This document shows positions 52,048 through 63,910 of a DNA stretch of 64,000 nt, piece after piece; positions within the stretch are counted from its first letter, which is position 1, and each line of letters starts with the position of its first letter. The notes under the pieces are model-generated. The model saw only the letters and a list, made by a program, of their open reading frames with translations, did no database searches and was not told the DNA's origin. Position numbers and translations under genes: made by a program. Source of the DNA: Microbacterium sp. p3-SID336 (GTDB lineage: Bacteria; Actinomycetota; Actinomycetes; Actinomycetales; Microbacteriaceae); assembly GCF_025143365.1 (NCBI RefSeq), contig NZ_JALXPE010000013.1, positions 6,959 to 70,958 on the forward strand, written 5' to 3'.

Positions 52048-52957
52048 CCGACATCCAGGACACCACGCCGGACGTCGCGGCGCAGAAGGCCACCACGCTC
52101 ATCGAGTCGCTGCCGTGGCTTAAGACCTTCCGCGACCAGATCGTCGTCGTCAAGTACGGCGGCAACGCCATGGTGTCGGACGAGCTGCAGGAGGCGTTCG
52201 CGCAGGACATCGCATACCTCCGCTACGTCGGCGTGCAGCCGGTCGTCGTGCACGGCGGCGGGCCGCAGATCTCGGACATGCTGCAGCGCCTGGAGATCCC
52301 GAGCGAGTTCAAGGGCGGCTACCGCGTCACGAACACTGAGGCCATCGGCGTCGTGCGGATGGTGCTCACCGGTCAGGTGAACCCGCAGCTCGTGTCGAAG
52401 ATCAACTCGCACGGGCCCATCGCGACCGGTCTGAGCGGGGAGGACGCCGGCCTGTTCGGAGGGCGCCGCCGCGGCGTGGTGGTCGACGGCGAGGAGATCG
52501 ATCTCGGCCGCGTCGGCGATGTCGTGCAGGTCGATCCGAGCCCGGTGCTCGACCACCTGGCGGCCGGCCGCATCCCCGTGGTGTCCAGCATCGCGCCCGA
52601 CCTCGACCACCCTGGCCAGTCGCTCAACGTGAACGCCGACGCCGCGGCCGCCGCCCTCGCCGTGGCACTCCGGGCGCGCAAGCTCGTCATCCTCACCGAC
52701 GTGCCCGGTCTGTACGCGGACTGGCCCGATCGCGAGTCGCTCGTGTCGCACCTCACCTCGGACGCGCTGATCGAGATGCTGCCGCGTCTGGAGTCGGGGA
52801 TGATCCCGAAGATGCGGGCGTGCCTGGACGCGGTCGAGGGCGGCGTCGACGCCGCGGCGATCATCGACGGCCGGGTGCCGCATTCGGTGCTCGTGGAACT
52901 GTTCACCAGCAAGGGAATCGGAACCGAAGTGGTTCTGGGCGAGAAAGGACCGACGGC

Positions 52958-52961
<4 letters not shown>
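52044..52961 (+). CDS. argB: Acetylglutamate kinase
   Basis: A 305-residue amino-acid kinase: [11 protein letters not shown] (phosphate site), [15 protein letters not shown], and [17 protein letters not shown]. The N-terminal extension before the kinase fold (about 30 residues) is typical of the arginine-inhibited hexameric form, so feedback inhibition is likely. Four-base overlaps at both ends. Confidence 0.96.
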
Positions 52962-56519
<3,558 letters not shown>

Positions 56520-56539
56520 CCCCCGCCGCAGGGCCGTCG

Positions 56540-57133
56540 TCAGTGCAGGTCGCTGTCGGCGGCCGATCGCTCCCACCGGGTGAAGCGGACGGTGAGGCCG
56601 GCGCGGGTCGGCGCCGCCAGGAACGGTCCGGCCTCGACGTCGGCCTCGCCGTCGAAGGGCGCGACCCTGACCAGGCGCCACGGTCCTTCGTCTGCCCGCG
56701 CGCGGACGATCATCGCATCCGGCCAGCGGCTGACCCGGACAGTGATCTCGCTGTCGCGCCAGTCGTCGACGTAGCCGACCGACCAGTCCGAGCGGCCGGC
56801 GGTGACGACGGCGCCGAGGCCGAGGTGACCGTCGGCGAACTCGACTCCCGCCTTGATCCAGTGTTCGCCGTCGGCGCGCACGAAGAGCCCCGCCTGGTCG
56901 AACTGCCCCTCCCAGGTCGCGCGGAAGGCGACCTCGATGGCCTCCCCGACAGCGAGCGGGGCGAGCAGCGCGTGCTCCGTGTCGTGCACGAAGCCGTAGG
57001 CGGTGTGGCGCCAGGCGTCGCTTCCCTCGACGGCGGTGGCGTCGAGGTGCCCGTCGATGCGCGTGGTCGCCGGTGCGTTCGTCCAGGTGCCATCGGTCCA
57101 GGCGATGATGCGTGATTCAGGCATGTTTCCCAT
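56540..57133 (-). CDS. DUF1349 family protein
   Basis: A 197-residue beta-rich protein with the DUF1349 (concanavalin-like) pattern: GQFDQAGLFVRADGEHWIKAGVEFADGHLGLGAVVTAGRSDWSVG. No signal peptide or membrane segment. ATG 57133 overlaps a TATAGA box on its strand; ATG 57124, eight bases after that box, is a likely alternative giving 194 residues. Function unknown; possibly carbohydrate-related. Divergent from satD. Confidence 0.8.
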   Translation of the reverse strand: MGNMPESRIIAWTDGTWTNAPATTRIDGHLDATAVEGSDAWRHTAYGFVHDTEHALLAPLAVGEAIEVAFRATWEGQFDQAGLFVRADGEHWIKAGVEFADGHLGLGAVVTAGRSDWSVGYVDDWRDSEITVRVSRWPDAMIVRARADEGPWRLVRVAPFDGEADVEAGPFLAAPTRAGLTVRFTRWERSAADSDLH

Positions 57134-57183
57134 CTATAGCCATATAAGGCATAAATCCAGAGTATTCGTGTTACGGTTATCTC
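57134..57183. promoter_or_regulatory. AT-rich divergent promoter region with a dyad
   Basis: An unusually AT-rich stretch between the DUF1349 and SatD genes. It has the dyad GCC-ATATAA-GGC at 57139-57150, extended to TAT...ATA, and a TACGGT -10 box (57172-57177) six bases before satD. The dyad is a candidate site for SatD's own C-terminal helix-turn-helix. Confidence 0.4.
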
Positions 57184-57828
57184 ATGGTCATCGCCGTGAT
57201 CGCCGACATCGTGGGTTCCCGTGAGCTCGAGGACCGGACCGCCGCACAGCGTGCGCTGGACGAGACCATCGCGCGCGTCGAACACGACCGTCCCCTGGCC
57301 GTCCAGCCGCTCACGCCCACGGTAGGGGACGAGCAGCAGGCCGTCTACCGCGAGCTTCCGGACGCGCTTCTCTCCCTGCTCATGGTTCAGCTCCGGCTCC
57401 CGGAGGGGCTCGCCTTCCGCTTCGGCCTCGGCATCGGCGAGGTCCGTTCCGTGGCCTCGGTGCACGGCGAGCTGGCTGACGGTCCCGGCTGGTACGCGGC
57501 GCGTGCTGCGATCGAGACGGTGCATGCCCGCGAACAGCGCGCCGTGCCGCGCACGCGCACCTGGATTGTCGGAGCCCAGGGACAGGATGAGGTCATGGAA
57601 GCCGTCATCGCCGCATCCAACGCGTACGTCCTCGCGCGCGACGAGCTCGTGGGGGCGATGAGCGAGCGCGAGCGCCACCTCACGTATGGGCGGCTGATCG
57701 GCCGCTCGCAGCGAGAGCTCGCGGCGCAGGAGGGCATCTCGCAGCCGAGCGTGTCGAAGTCGCTGCGCAGCGCAGGGGCCGCCGCGCTCCTGGAAGGAGT
57801 CGCCGCGCTCCGGGGGGAGGGGTCATGA
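57184..57828 (+). CDS. SatD family protein with C-terminal helix-turn-helix
   Basis: A 214-residue protein. The N-terminal part (VIAVIADIVGSRELEDRTAAQRALDETI...LTPTVGDEQQAV...FRFGLGIGEV) is the SatD family pattern. The end reads YGRLIGRSQRELAAQEGISQPSVSKSLRSAG, a helix-turn-helix that may bind DNA. SatD was named in streptococcal acid tolerance; the biochemical role is unknown. ATGA overlap with the next membrane gene. Confidence 0.8.
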   Translation: MVIAVIADIVGSRELEDRTAAQRALDETIARVEHDRPLAVQPLTPTVGDEQQAVYRELPDALLSLLMVQLRLPEGLAFRFGLGIGEVRSVASVHGELADGPGWYAARAAIETVHAREQRAVPRTRTWIVGAQGQDEVMEAVIAASNAYVLARDELVGAMSERERHLTYGRLIGRSQRELAAQEGISQPSVSKSLRSAGAAALLEGVAALRGEGS

Positions 57829-58658
57829 TCCTCGCCGGCTTCGTCCTCCTCGCCGTCGGCGCCGTCGACCTGGTCCGACAGTTCGCACCGCGGCGCTGGA
57901 TCGGCTTCACCGTGGCCGCCGCCGTCGTCGTGCTCCTCGGCATCGGCGGAGACGCGCTGCTGCCCGCTGTCCTCGCGCTCGCGGCGGGAGCACTGTGGAT
58001 CTGGAGCATGCCGGACGACCGTCCCTCCCGCGCGGGTTTCTGGCCGGCGGTCGCCCTGGCGGCGCTGAGCATCGGAGCCGTGGTGTGGGTCGGCGCCCGC
58101 GACGACGCCGGCCTCATCGGCGAGCTGTGGACGCTGCGCTCGCCGTTCGGGGACGTGCCGTTCGACCTCGCGGTGCTCGCGCTCGGCGCGGGCGTCTTCC
58201 TGCTCGAATCGGCCAATCTCGTCGTGCGTGCGGCTCTCGACGGCGAGCACACCTGGCGTCCGGCGGAGACCGGCTCGACCTCGGGAAGCGCCGCCGAGGC
58301 GCCCGCGGACCCGCGCGGACCCGTGAACGCCGACGCTCCCGTTCTTCCCGACTCTCCGGAGCACAGCGATCACGCCGCCGTGGAGGCGATCCTGCCCGCG
58401 ACGGATCCACGGAACGGCTTCAAGGGCGGGCGACTGATCGGGCCGCTCGAACGGGTGCTGGTCATGATCCTCACCCTCGCCGCTGCGTACCCGATCCTCG
58501 CCGCCATGCTGGCCGCCAAGGGCATCGTCCGCTTCCCGGAGATCTCGCGCGACGGCGAGACCGGGGCACGCGCCGAGTACTTCCTCGTCGGCAGCCTCGT
58601 CAGCTGGGTGATCGGTCTGGGTGCGGCGTTCCTCGTGTGGTGGGCCGCGCACAGCTGA
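57825..58658 (+). CDS. Hypothetical membrane protein paired with SatD
   Basis: A 277-residue protein with hydrophobic segments at about 2-18, 24-40, 43-60, 68-85, 108-130, 205-232 and 252-275, and a Pro/Asp-rich loop at about 140-190. It overlaps satD and is probably its functional partner in the membrane, as in SatD-linked two-gene units. No catalytic motif seen. Confidence 0.7.
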   Translation: MILAGFVLLAVGAVDLVRQFAPRRWIGFTVAAAVVVLLGIGGDALLPAVLALAAGALWIWSMPDDRPSRAGFWPAVALAALSIGAVVWVGARDDAGLIGELWTLRSPFGDVPFDLAVLALGAGVFLLESANLVVRAALDGEHTWRPAETGSTSGSAAEAPADPRGPVNADAPVLPDSPEHSDHAAVEAILPATDPRNGFKGGRLIGPLERVLVMILTLAAAYPILAAMLAAKGIVRFPEISRDGETGARAEYFLVGSLVSWVIGLGAAFLVWWAAHS

Positions 58659-58659
58659 G

Positions 58660-59019
58660 TCAGCCGCGCTGCGCGCGGTACCAGTCGAGCTTCTCGGTGA
58701 GGCGGGCCTGCTGCGCGAGCACCTCGGCGAGCCTGCGCTCCACCGTCTCGGCATGCTCCTCGAGGAGCGCGATGCGCTCAGGGATCGTGTCCTCCCGCTG
58801 ACACAGCTGCCCGTACCGGCGGAGGCGCTGCACAGGCATGCCGGTCTCACGCAGGCACTTGAGGAACTCCAGCAGCCCGAGCTCCGCGTCAGTGTAGGCG
58901 CGGTGGCCTCCCGCGGTGCGCGGGACCGCGGGCAGGATGCCCTCGCGCTCGTAGTACCGCAGCGTGTCGATGCTGAAGCCGGAGCGGGCAGCGGCCTCGG
59001 CGGGCGTGTAGGTCGTCAT
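58660..59019 (-). CDS. MerR family transcriptional regulator
   Basis: A 119-residue regulator: YTPAEAAARSGFSIDTLRYYEREGILPAVPRTAGGHRAY is the MerR winged helix, followed by a long coiled coil (TIPERIALLEEHAETVERRLAEVLAQQARLTEKLDWYR). It has no C-terminal cysteine metal site, so a small organic effector or redox-type signal is more likely than a metal. A TAGGCT box six bases before ATG 59019 suggests a leaderless mRNA. Divergent from the reductase whose promoter holds a MerR operator. Confidence 0.9.
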   Translation of the reverse strand: MTTYTPAEAAARSGFSIDTLRYYEREGILPAVPRTAGGHRAYTDAELGLLEFLKCLRETGMPVQRLRRYGQLCQREDTIPERIALLEEHAETVERRLAEVLAQQARLTEKLDWYRAQRG

Positions 59020-59035
59020 GAGGGGAGCCTAGAGC

Positions 59036-59066
59036 TTGACCTGAAGCGCACTCCAGGTTGCACGCT
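59036..59066 (+). promoter_or_regulatory. MerR-type promoter with 19-bp spacer
   Basis: TTGACC (59036-59041), 19-bp spacer, then CACGCT (59061-59066), six bases before ATG 59073. The spacer holds a near-perfect 20-bp dyad (59039-59058, arms ACCTG/CAGGT). A 19-bp spacer with such a dyad is the hallmark of MerR-activated promoters. Confidence 0.7.
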
Positions 59067-59072
59067 GGCTGC

Positions 59073-60023
59073 ATGACACCACGACACACCGCATCACCGA
59101 TCGTCCTCGGGGCGATGTCCTTCGGCACATCGATCGACGAGGAGACCTCGTTCGCGTTGCTCGACCGCTTCGTCGAGCGTGGCGGGGTATGGATCGACAC
59201 CGCCGACTGCTACAGCTTCTGGGCCAGCGACACCGGACACGGCGGCGCGTCGGAGGAGGTGCTGGGGCGCTGGTTCGCCGCGCGCCGCGGCGCCCGCGAG
59301 CGCGTGCGGCTCTCGACCAAGGTCGGCGCCGAGCCGCTGTGGCCGGGGTCGTGGCCGGAGCACCGGGCCGGGCTGTCTCCCCGGGCCATCCACGAGGCGG
59401 TCGAGGGGAGTCTGCGCCGCCTGGGCGTCGACACGATCGACCTGCTCTGGCTGCATCAGGAGGACAGGGCCGTGCCGATCGAGGAGACCGTCGAGGGGCT
59501 CGCGAGCCTGACCTCGAGCGGGGTCGTGCGCCGGGTCGGTGCGTCGAATCATCCGGCGTGGCGGGTCGAGCGGGCGCGCGCACATGCGGCGACCATCGGC
59601 AGCATGCCGCTCGACGCGCTGCAGCTTAACAGCACCTACCTTCGCTTGCGTCCGGGGACGCTGCCGCCCGGTGTGGTCCACCCGTTCGGCGTGCTCAGCG
59701 ATGAGCAGCGGGACTTCGCGGAGGCCAACGGGCTGGAGACGTGGGCATACACGCCGCTGCTCTCCGGTGCTTACGACAACCCGGGCAAGTCCATCCCCGA
59801 GGTCTACGACCACCCGGGGACGAGCAGGCGTCTGGCCGCGCTGGCCTCGGTCGCCGCGGAGCATGATGCGCAGCAGGGTCAGATCGTGCTGGCCTGGCTG
59901 CTCGCGCATGGCATCCGTCCCATTCTGGGTGGCAGCAAGCTCGTGCAGCTCGACTCCGCGCTGGACTCCGCGGCGATCGAACTGACCGCCGATGAGCTCG
60001 CACTGCTGGACGACGCCGTGTGA
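59073..60023 (+). CDS. Aldo/keto reductase
   Basis: A 316-residue TIM-barrel oxidoreductase: IVLGAMSFGTSIDEE at the start, WIDTADCYSFW (catalytic Asp and Tyr), STKVGAEPLW (Lys), IDLLWLHQEDR (His), and the cofactor site IRPILGGSKLVQLDSAL. ATG 59073 fits the MerR promoter spacing. Under control of the divergent MerR regulator, it likely detoxifies aldehydes or similar compounds. Confidence 0.9.
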   Translation: MTPRHTASPIVLGAMSFGTSIDEETSFALLDRFVERGGVWIDTADCYSFWASDTGHGGASEEVLGRWFAARRGARERVRLSTKVGAEPLWPGSWPEHRAGLSPRAIHEAVEGSLRRLGVDTIDLLWLHQEDRAVPIEETVEGLASLTSSGVVRRVGASNHPAWRVERARAHAATIGSMPLDALQLNSTYLRLRPGTLPPGVVHPFGVLSDEQRDFAEANGLETWAYTPLLSGAYDNPGKSIPEVYDHPGTSRRLAALASVAAEHDAQQGQIVLAWLLAHGIRPILGGSKLVQLDSALDSAAIELTADELALLDDAV

Positions 60024-60048
60024 CGCGGGTCCGGCGTCCGCTCGCTGC

Positions 60049-60054
60049 TAGCCT
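60049..60054 (+). promoter_or_regulatory. -10 box of tyrS
   Basis: TAGCCT seven bases before GTG 60062. Confidence 0.45.
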
Positions 60055-60061
60055 GGAGCGC

Positions 60062-61363
60062 GTGTCAACTCCCGCTCTGACGACCGCGCCCCAGGCGATC
60101 GACCCCACGTTCGAGAACGTGTGGGATGAGATCGTGTGGCGCGGCCTCGTCCACGTGTCCACCGACCAGGAGGCGCTGCGCGCCCTGCTCGCGGGAGACC
60201 CTGTCACGTATTACTGCGGCTTCGACCCGACGGCGCCGAGCCTGCACCTGGGGCATCTCGTCCAGCTGCTGCTGCTGCGTCGCCTGCAGCTCGCGGGGCA
60301 CAAGCCCCTCGGGCTGGTCGGCGGGTCCACGGGCCTCATCGGCGACCCCCGCCCTACGGCGGAGCGGACGCTGAACACCAGGGGGACCGTCGCCGAATGG
60401 GTCGAGCGGCTGCGCGGCCAGGTCGAGCGCTACCTCAGTTTCGAGGGCGAGAACGCCGCCCGCATGGTGAACAACCTGGACTGGACGGCGCCGCTGTCCG
60501 CGATCGACTTCCTGCGTGAGATCGGCAAGCACTACCGCGTCGGCACGATGCTGAAGAAGGACGCGGTCGCCGCGCGACTGAACTCCGATGCGGGGATCAG
60601 CTACACGGAGTTCAGCTACCAGATCCTGCAGGGGCTCGACTTCCTCGAGCTGTACCGCCAGTACGACTGCGTGCTGCAGACGGGCGGGTCGGACCAGTGG
60701 GGCAACCTCACCAGCGGCACGGACCTGATCCACCGCGTGGAGGGCGTCTCGGTGCACGCCATCGGCACCCCGCTGATCACGAACAGCGACGGCACGAAGT
60801 TCGGCAAGAGCGAGGGCAACGCGATCTGGATCGATGCGGACCTCACCAGTCCGTACGCGTTCTACCAGTTCTGGCTCAGCACGGCGGACGCCGATGTGAT
60901 CGAGCGCCTCAAGGTCTTCACGTTCCTGACCAGGGCCGAGATCGAGGAGTACGCCGAGCTCGTCGCCACGGAGCCGTTCCGTCGCGCCGCCCAGAAGCGC
61001 CTGGCGCTCGAGGTCGTCGCGACCGTGCACGGCGTCGAGGCCACGGCGGCCGTGATCGCCGCGTCCGAGGCGCTGTTCGGGCAGGGCGACCTGACCGCAC
61101 TCGACCCCGCGACGCTCCGCTCCGCGCTCGACGAGCTTCCGCACGCCACGGTTCCGGCCGGCACATCCGTGGTGGATGCGCTCGTCGCGACGGGGCTGGT
61201 GTCGAGCCTCTCCGAGGCGCGGCGTGCGATCGCTCAGGGCGGCGTCTCGCTCGACGGCGTGCGCGTGGAGGACGACACGGCGACGGTGGAGGGCGGACTG
61301 CCGGGGGGAGTCTCGGTGCTGCGCCGCGGCAAGAAGACGCTCGCCGGCGTGTTCCTCGGCTGA
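60062..61363 (+). CDS. tyrS: Tyrosyl-tRNA synthetase
   Basis: A 433-residue class I synthetase: YYCGFDPTAPSLHLGHLVQLL with HLGH at 62-65, LTSGTDLIHRVEG, and the second signature KFGKS near 246-250. The C-terminal S4 domain is TGLVSSLSEARRAIAQGGVSLDGVRV. GTG 60062 is set by the leaderless promoter. No T-box or other leader is possible upstream. Confidence 0.96.
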   Translation: MSTPALTTAPQAIDPTFENVWDEIVWRGLVHVSTDQEALRALLAGDPVTYYCGFDPTAPSLHLGHLVQLLLLRRLQLAGHKPLGLVGGSTGLIGDPRPTAERTLNTRGTVAEWVERLRGQVERYLSFEGENAARMVNNLDWTAPLSAIDFLREIGKHYRVGTMLKKDAVAARLNSDAGISYTEFSYQILQGLDFLELYRQYDCVLQTGGSDQWGNLTSGTDLIHRVEGVSVHAIGTPLITNSDGTKFGKSEGNAIWIDADLTSPYAFYQFWLSTADADVIERLKVFTFLTRAEIEEYAELVATEPFRRAAQKRLALEVVATVHGVEATAAVIAASEALFGQGDLTALDPATLRSALDELPHATVPAGTSVVDALVATGLVSSLSEARRAIAQGGVSLDGVRVEDDTATVEGGLPGGVSVLRRGKKTLAGVFLG

Positions 61364-61375
61364 CGCGGCGCGCGG

Positions 61376-62188
61376 ATGCCGTTCACCCCGAGCCATGCGA
61401 TCGTCGCGCTGCCGTTCGTGCGCACGCCGCTGGTACCCGCAGCCATCGCGATCGGGGCGATGACTCCTGACATCTCGCTGTTCCTGCGCAACGTCGGGTT
61501 GAACTACGGTTTCCTGCACGATCCGCTCAGCGTCGTGTGGACGACGCTGCTCGCCCTCGTGCTGTTTCTGGTGTGGCGGGTCCTGTTGCGTCCGGCCGCA
61601 CCGGAGCTGGTTCCCACCTGGGTGGCGTCGCGGCTTCCGGACGGCTGGCGCGTCAGCGGTCTCCGCGCGGCGATCGAGGCACTGAGCCGTGACGATCGAG
61701 CGCGGTACCGGACGGGCCAACCGCTGTATCCGCTCCTGCTCGTGCTGTCGGCGATGCTCGGGGTGCTGTCGCACATCCTGTGGGATGCCTTCACGCATGA
61801 GTCGCGGTGGGGAGTGGATCTGGTGCCCGCCCTGGCGAACGCCTGGGGTCCGTTCGACGGCTACAAGTGGCTCCAGTACGGGTCCAGCGCGCTCGGACTG
61901 CTCGGGCTGGCGATCTGGGGAGTGCTCTGGCTGCGCCGCGCGACGCCGCGACGCACCACGGCGCGGGTCCTCCCCGACGCGGCGCGGTTCGCGTGGTGGA
62001 TCTCGCTGCCGGTGATCCTCGTCGCCGCGTGGGTGTTCGGCCTGCTCGCCTTCGGGCCGCTGTCGCCGGAGTTCACGGTGGCGCACCTCGCGTACCGCGT
62101 GCTTCCTCCCGCGTGTGCGGTGTGGGGTGTGCTCACCCTCGTCCTCTGCGTCGTGCTGGCCGCGCGACGACAGCGCCGCGCGGCCTGA
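61376..62188 (+). CDS. DUF4184 membrane protein
   Basis: A 270-residue protein beginning MPFTPSHAIVALPFVRTPLVPAAIAIGAMTPD, the DUF4184 signature with the His and Asp typical of metal-dependent membrane hydrolase-like folds. About six hydrophobic segments. Twelve bases after tyrS. Function unknown. Confidence 0.85.
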   Translation: MPFTPSHAIVALPFVRTPLVPAAIAIGAMTPDISLFLRNVGLNYGFLHDPLSVVWTTLLALVLFLVWRVLLRPAAPELVPTWVASRLPDGWRVSGLRAAIEALSRDDRARYRTGQPLYPLLLVLSAMLGVLSHILWDAFTHESRWGVDLVPALANAWGPFDGYKWLQYGSSALGLLGLAIWGVLWLRRATPRRTTARVLPDAARFAWWISLPVILVAAWVFGLLAFGPLSPEFTVAHLAYRVLPPACAVWGVLTLVLCVVLAARRQRRAA

Positions 62189-62234
62189 CGCGGTATCGCA
62201 CGCCGGCGCTCGCGCCCGGCGGACGCGGCGTGTC

Positions 62235-63569
62235 TCACCAGCGCGGGGCGTCGGCGCCCCACGGGCGGGGCGCCGCGAAGGACAGACCGGGGAGCGCCGG
62301 AGCCGCCGTCACCACCGGCGTACCGGCGACGTCGAATCGTGCGAGATGGGCGGATGCATCGCCCTCGGGAGCCGGAATCACGTCGGCCGACCGCGGCATG
62401 CCGAGGAGCTCGGCCGCGATCCGGCGGAGTGAGGTCCGCACGATGCGGGATCGTCCGTCGCGTTCCCGCAGCAGTCGCGTGAGCGCGGCGGCCAGGAGAT
62501 ACCCGCTGCTGTGATCGAGGGCCTGCGCGGGCAGCGCTCCCGGCCTGCCGTCGTTCCCTTCGACCAGAGCGATGCCGCTCTCCGCCTGGACGAGGCTGTC
62601 GAAGCCGGCGCGATCGGGCTGATCCGTGCCCCAGGCGCTGAGCTGCGCGACGAGGAGACCCGGATAGCGTACGGCGAGGTCGGCGGGCGCGAGGCCCAGG
62701 CGTTCCAGAGCGCCAGGACGATATCCGAGCACGATGACGTCCGCGGCCTCGAGGAGGGCGTGCATCTCGGAGCCGCGGGCATCGAGGAGAGCCGTGCGCT
62801 TGCCGTGGCCGGTGTCGAGATGCTGCCACGGCAGCTCCGGAAGGTGTGGAGGATCGAGACGGAGCACGTCCGCACCGAGCAGAGCGAGCGTCCTCGTGCA
62901 CACCGGCCCGGCGATGACCCGCGTGAGATCGAGGACGCGGGTGCCGTCGAGCGGAGCAGGCGCTCGGTCGTCCACCGCGATCGACCGACCGCGCCGCGCC
63001 CGCGAAGACGCCGTGCCACCGACGGCGATGTCGAGGAGAGCGCCGCGTCGAAGCGCTTCGTCCGCGGTTCGATCCTCGGGACGGACGGCGACGGCGAGAC
63101 CGCCGGCGGCGGAGATCCGGGAGACGACGTCGTCGGTGTGCAGGTCCGCCACCGCCGTGGCGACGCCGTCCGCTCCGGCGTCGTCGTCCAGTTCCAGCGC
63201 CAGACGGAGGGCATGGGCATGGTGCGGGTAGTTGCCGTGCGTTCGGATCCAGCCGTCGGCGCTCCGCCAGAATCCGGAGAGCGGTGCCCAGACGGGTGGG
63301 GGTGCGCCGTCCACCCGCAGGTACCGATCGCTCCGGTAGGCGGCGGCCACACGAGAGGGGTCGATCAGGGCGGGGTCCAGGCCCGCGGCAAGAGTCACCG
63401 CGGCGATGCTGGTGAGGGCCAGCTCCGCGGTCGCGGTCCGGGAGGCGAGAGGCACCGACCCGAGCGCACGGAGGGCATCGTCAGGGGGGAGTGCCGCGGT
63501 CTCGCCGCCGATCTCCTGCCACACGCGAGCGAGGAGGTCGGTCGCCGCGGACGACGGGTCGGAGGTCAT
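62235..63569 (-). CDS. CaiB/BaiF-type (class III) CoA-transferase
   Basis: A 444-residue protein. The second half (from about 212) has the class III signature VLDLTRVIAGPVCTRTLALLGADVLRLDPP, which in ordinary members lies at the N-terminus. The first 200 residues carry GFWRSADGWIRTHGNYPHHA, similar to a segment usually in the C-terminal part. It thus looks like a two-half or rearranged arrangement, as in some long actinobacterial members. Substrate unknown. A TAGCAT box six bases before ATG 63569 suggests a leaderless mRNA. Confidence 0.8.
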   Translation of the reverse strand: MTSDPSSAATDLLARVWQEIGGETAALPPDDALRALGSVPLASRTATAELALTSIAAVTLAAGLDPALIDPSRVAAAYRSDRYLRVDGAPPPVWAPLSGFWRSADGWIRTHGNYPHHAHALRLALELDDDAGADGVATAVADLHTDDVVSRISAAGGLAVAVRPEDRTADEALRRGALLDIAVGGTASSRARRGRSIAVDDRAPAPLDGTRVLDLTRVIAGPVCTRTLALLGADVLRLDPPHLPELPWQHLDTGHGKRTALLDARGSEMHALLEAADVIVLGYRPGALERLGLAPADLAVRYPGLLVAQLSAWGTDQPDRAGFDSLVQAESGIALVEGNDGRPGALPAQALDHSSGYLLAAALTRLLRERDGRSRIVRTSLRRIAAELLGMPRSADVIPAPEGDASAHLARFDVAGTPVVTAAPALPGLSFAAPRPWGADAPRW

Positions 63570-63672
63570 GGCGCGATGCTACTCCGGGCTCGGACGTCGG
63601 CCGAAACGCGGCCTGACCCGGCCGAATGCGGCTGACGGGGCGGCGCGACACGCCCGGGGGTGTGCGCCCGAT

Positions 63673-63701
63673 TTGCCAGACCCCCGGAATCCCCGTAACT
63701 T
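63673..63701 (+). promoter_or_regulatory. rrn promoter P1
   Basis: TTGCCA (63673-63678), 17 bp, TAACTT (63696-63701). Confidence 0.5.
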
Positions 63702-63785
63702 ATTACTTGTTCGCCCCACAGGGAAGCGGAGAAGCCCAGAGCTTCACCCCCCTCAAGCGGAGAACCACTCCCGATCCACTCTCAC

Positions 63786-63814
63786 TTGAGAGAACAGACG
63801 TTCGCGTCTAGGAT
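63786..63814 (+). promoter_or_regulatory. rrn promoter P2
   Basis: TTGAGA (63786-63791), 17 bp, TAGGAT (63809-63814). Confidence 0.65.
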
Positions 63815-63882
63815 GGGAGATCCACCCCTTCTGCGGCTGTCTAGGCTGCGCAGCGGATCACTGATCCGCCCGGCGCGCCGAT

Positions 63883-63910
63883 TTGACAAGCGGGTCGGGA
63901 TGGCTAAGAT
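63883..63910 (+). promoter_or_regulatory. rrn promoter P3
   Basis: TTGACA (63883-63888), 16 bp, TAAGAT (63905-63910). Just upstream lies a perfect 8-bp inverted repeat GCGGATCA-C-TGATCCGC (63853-63869) that may bind a regulator. Confidence 0.75.
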
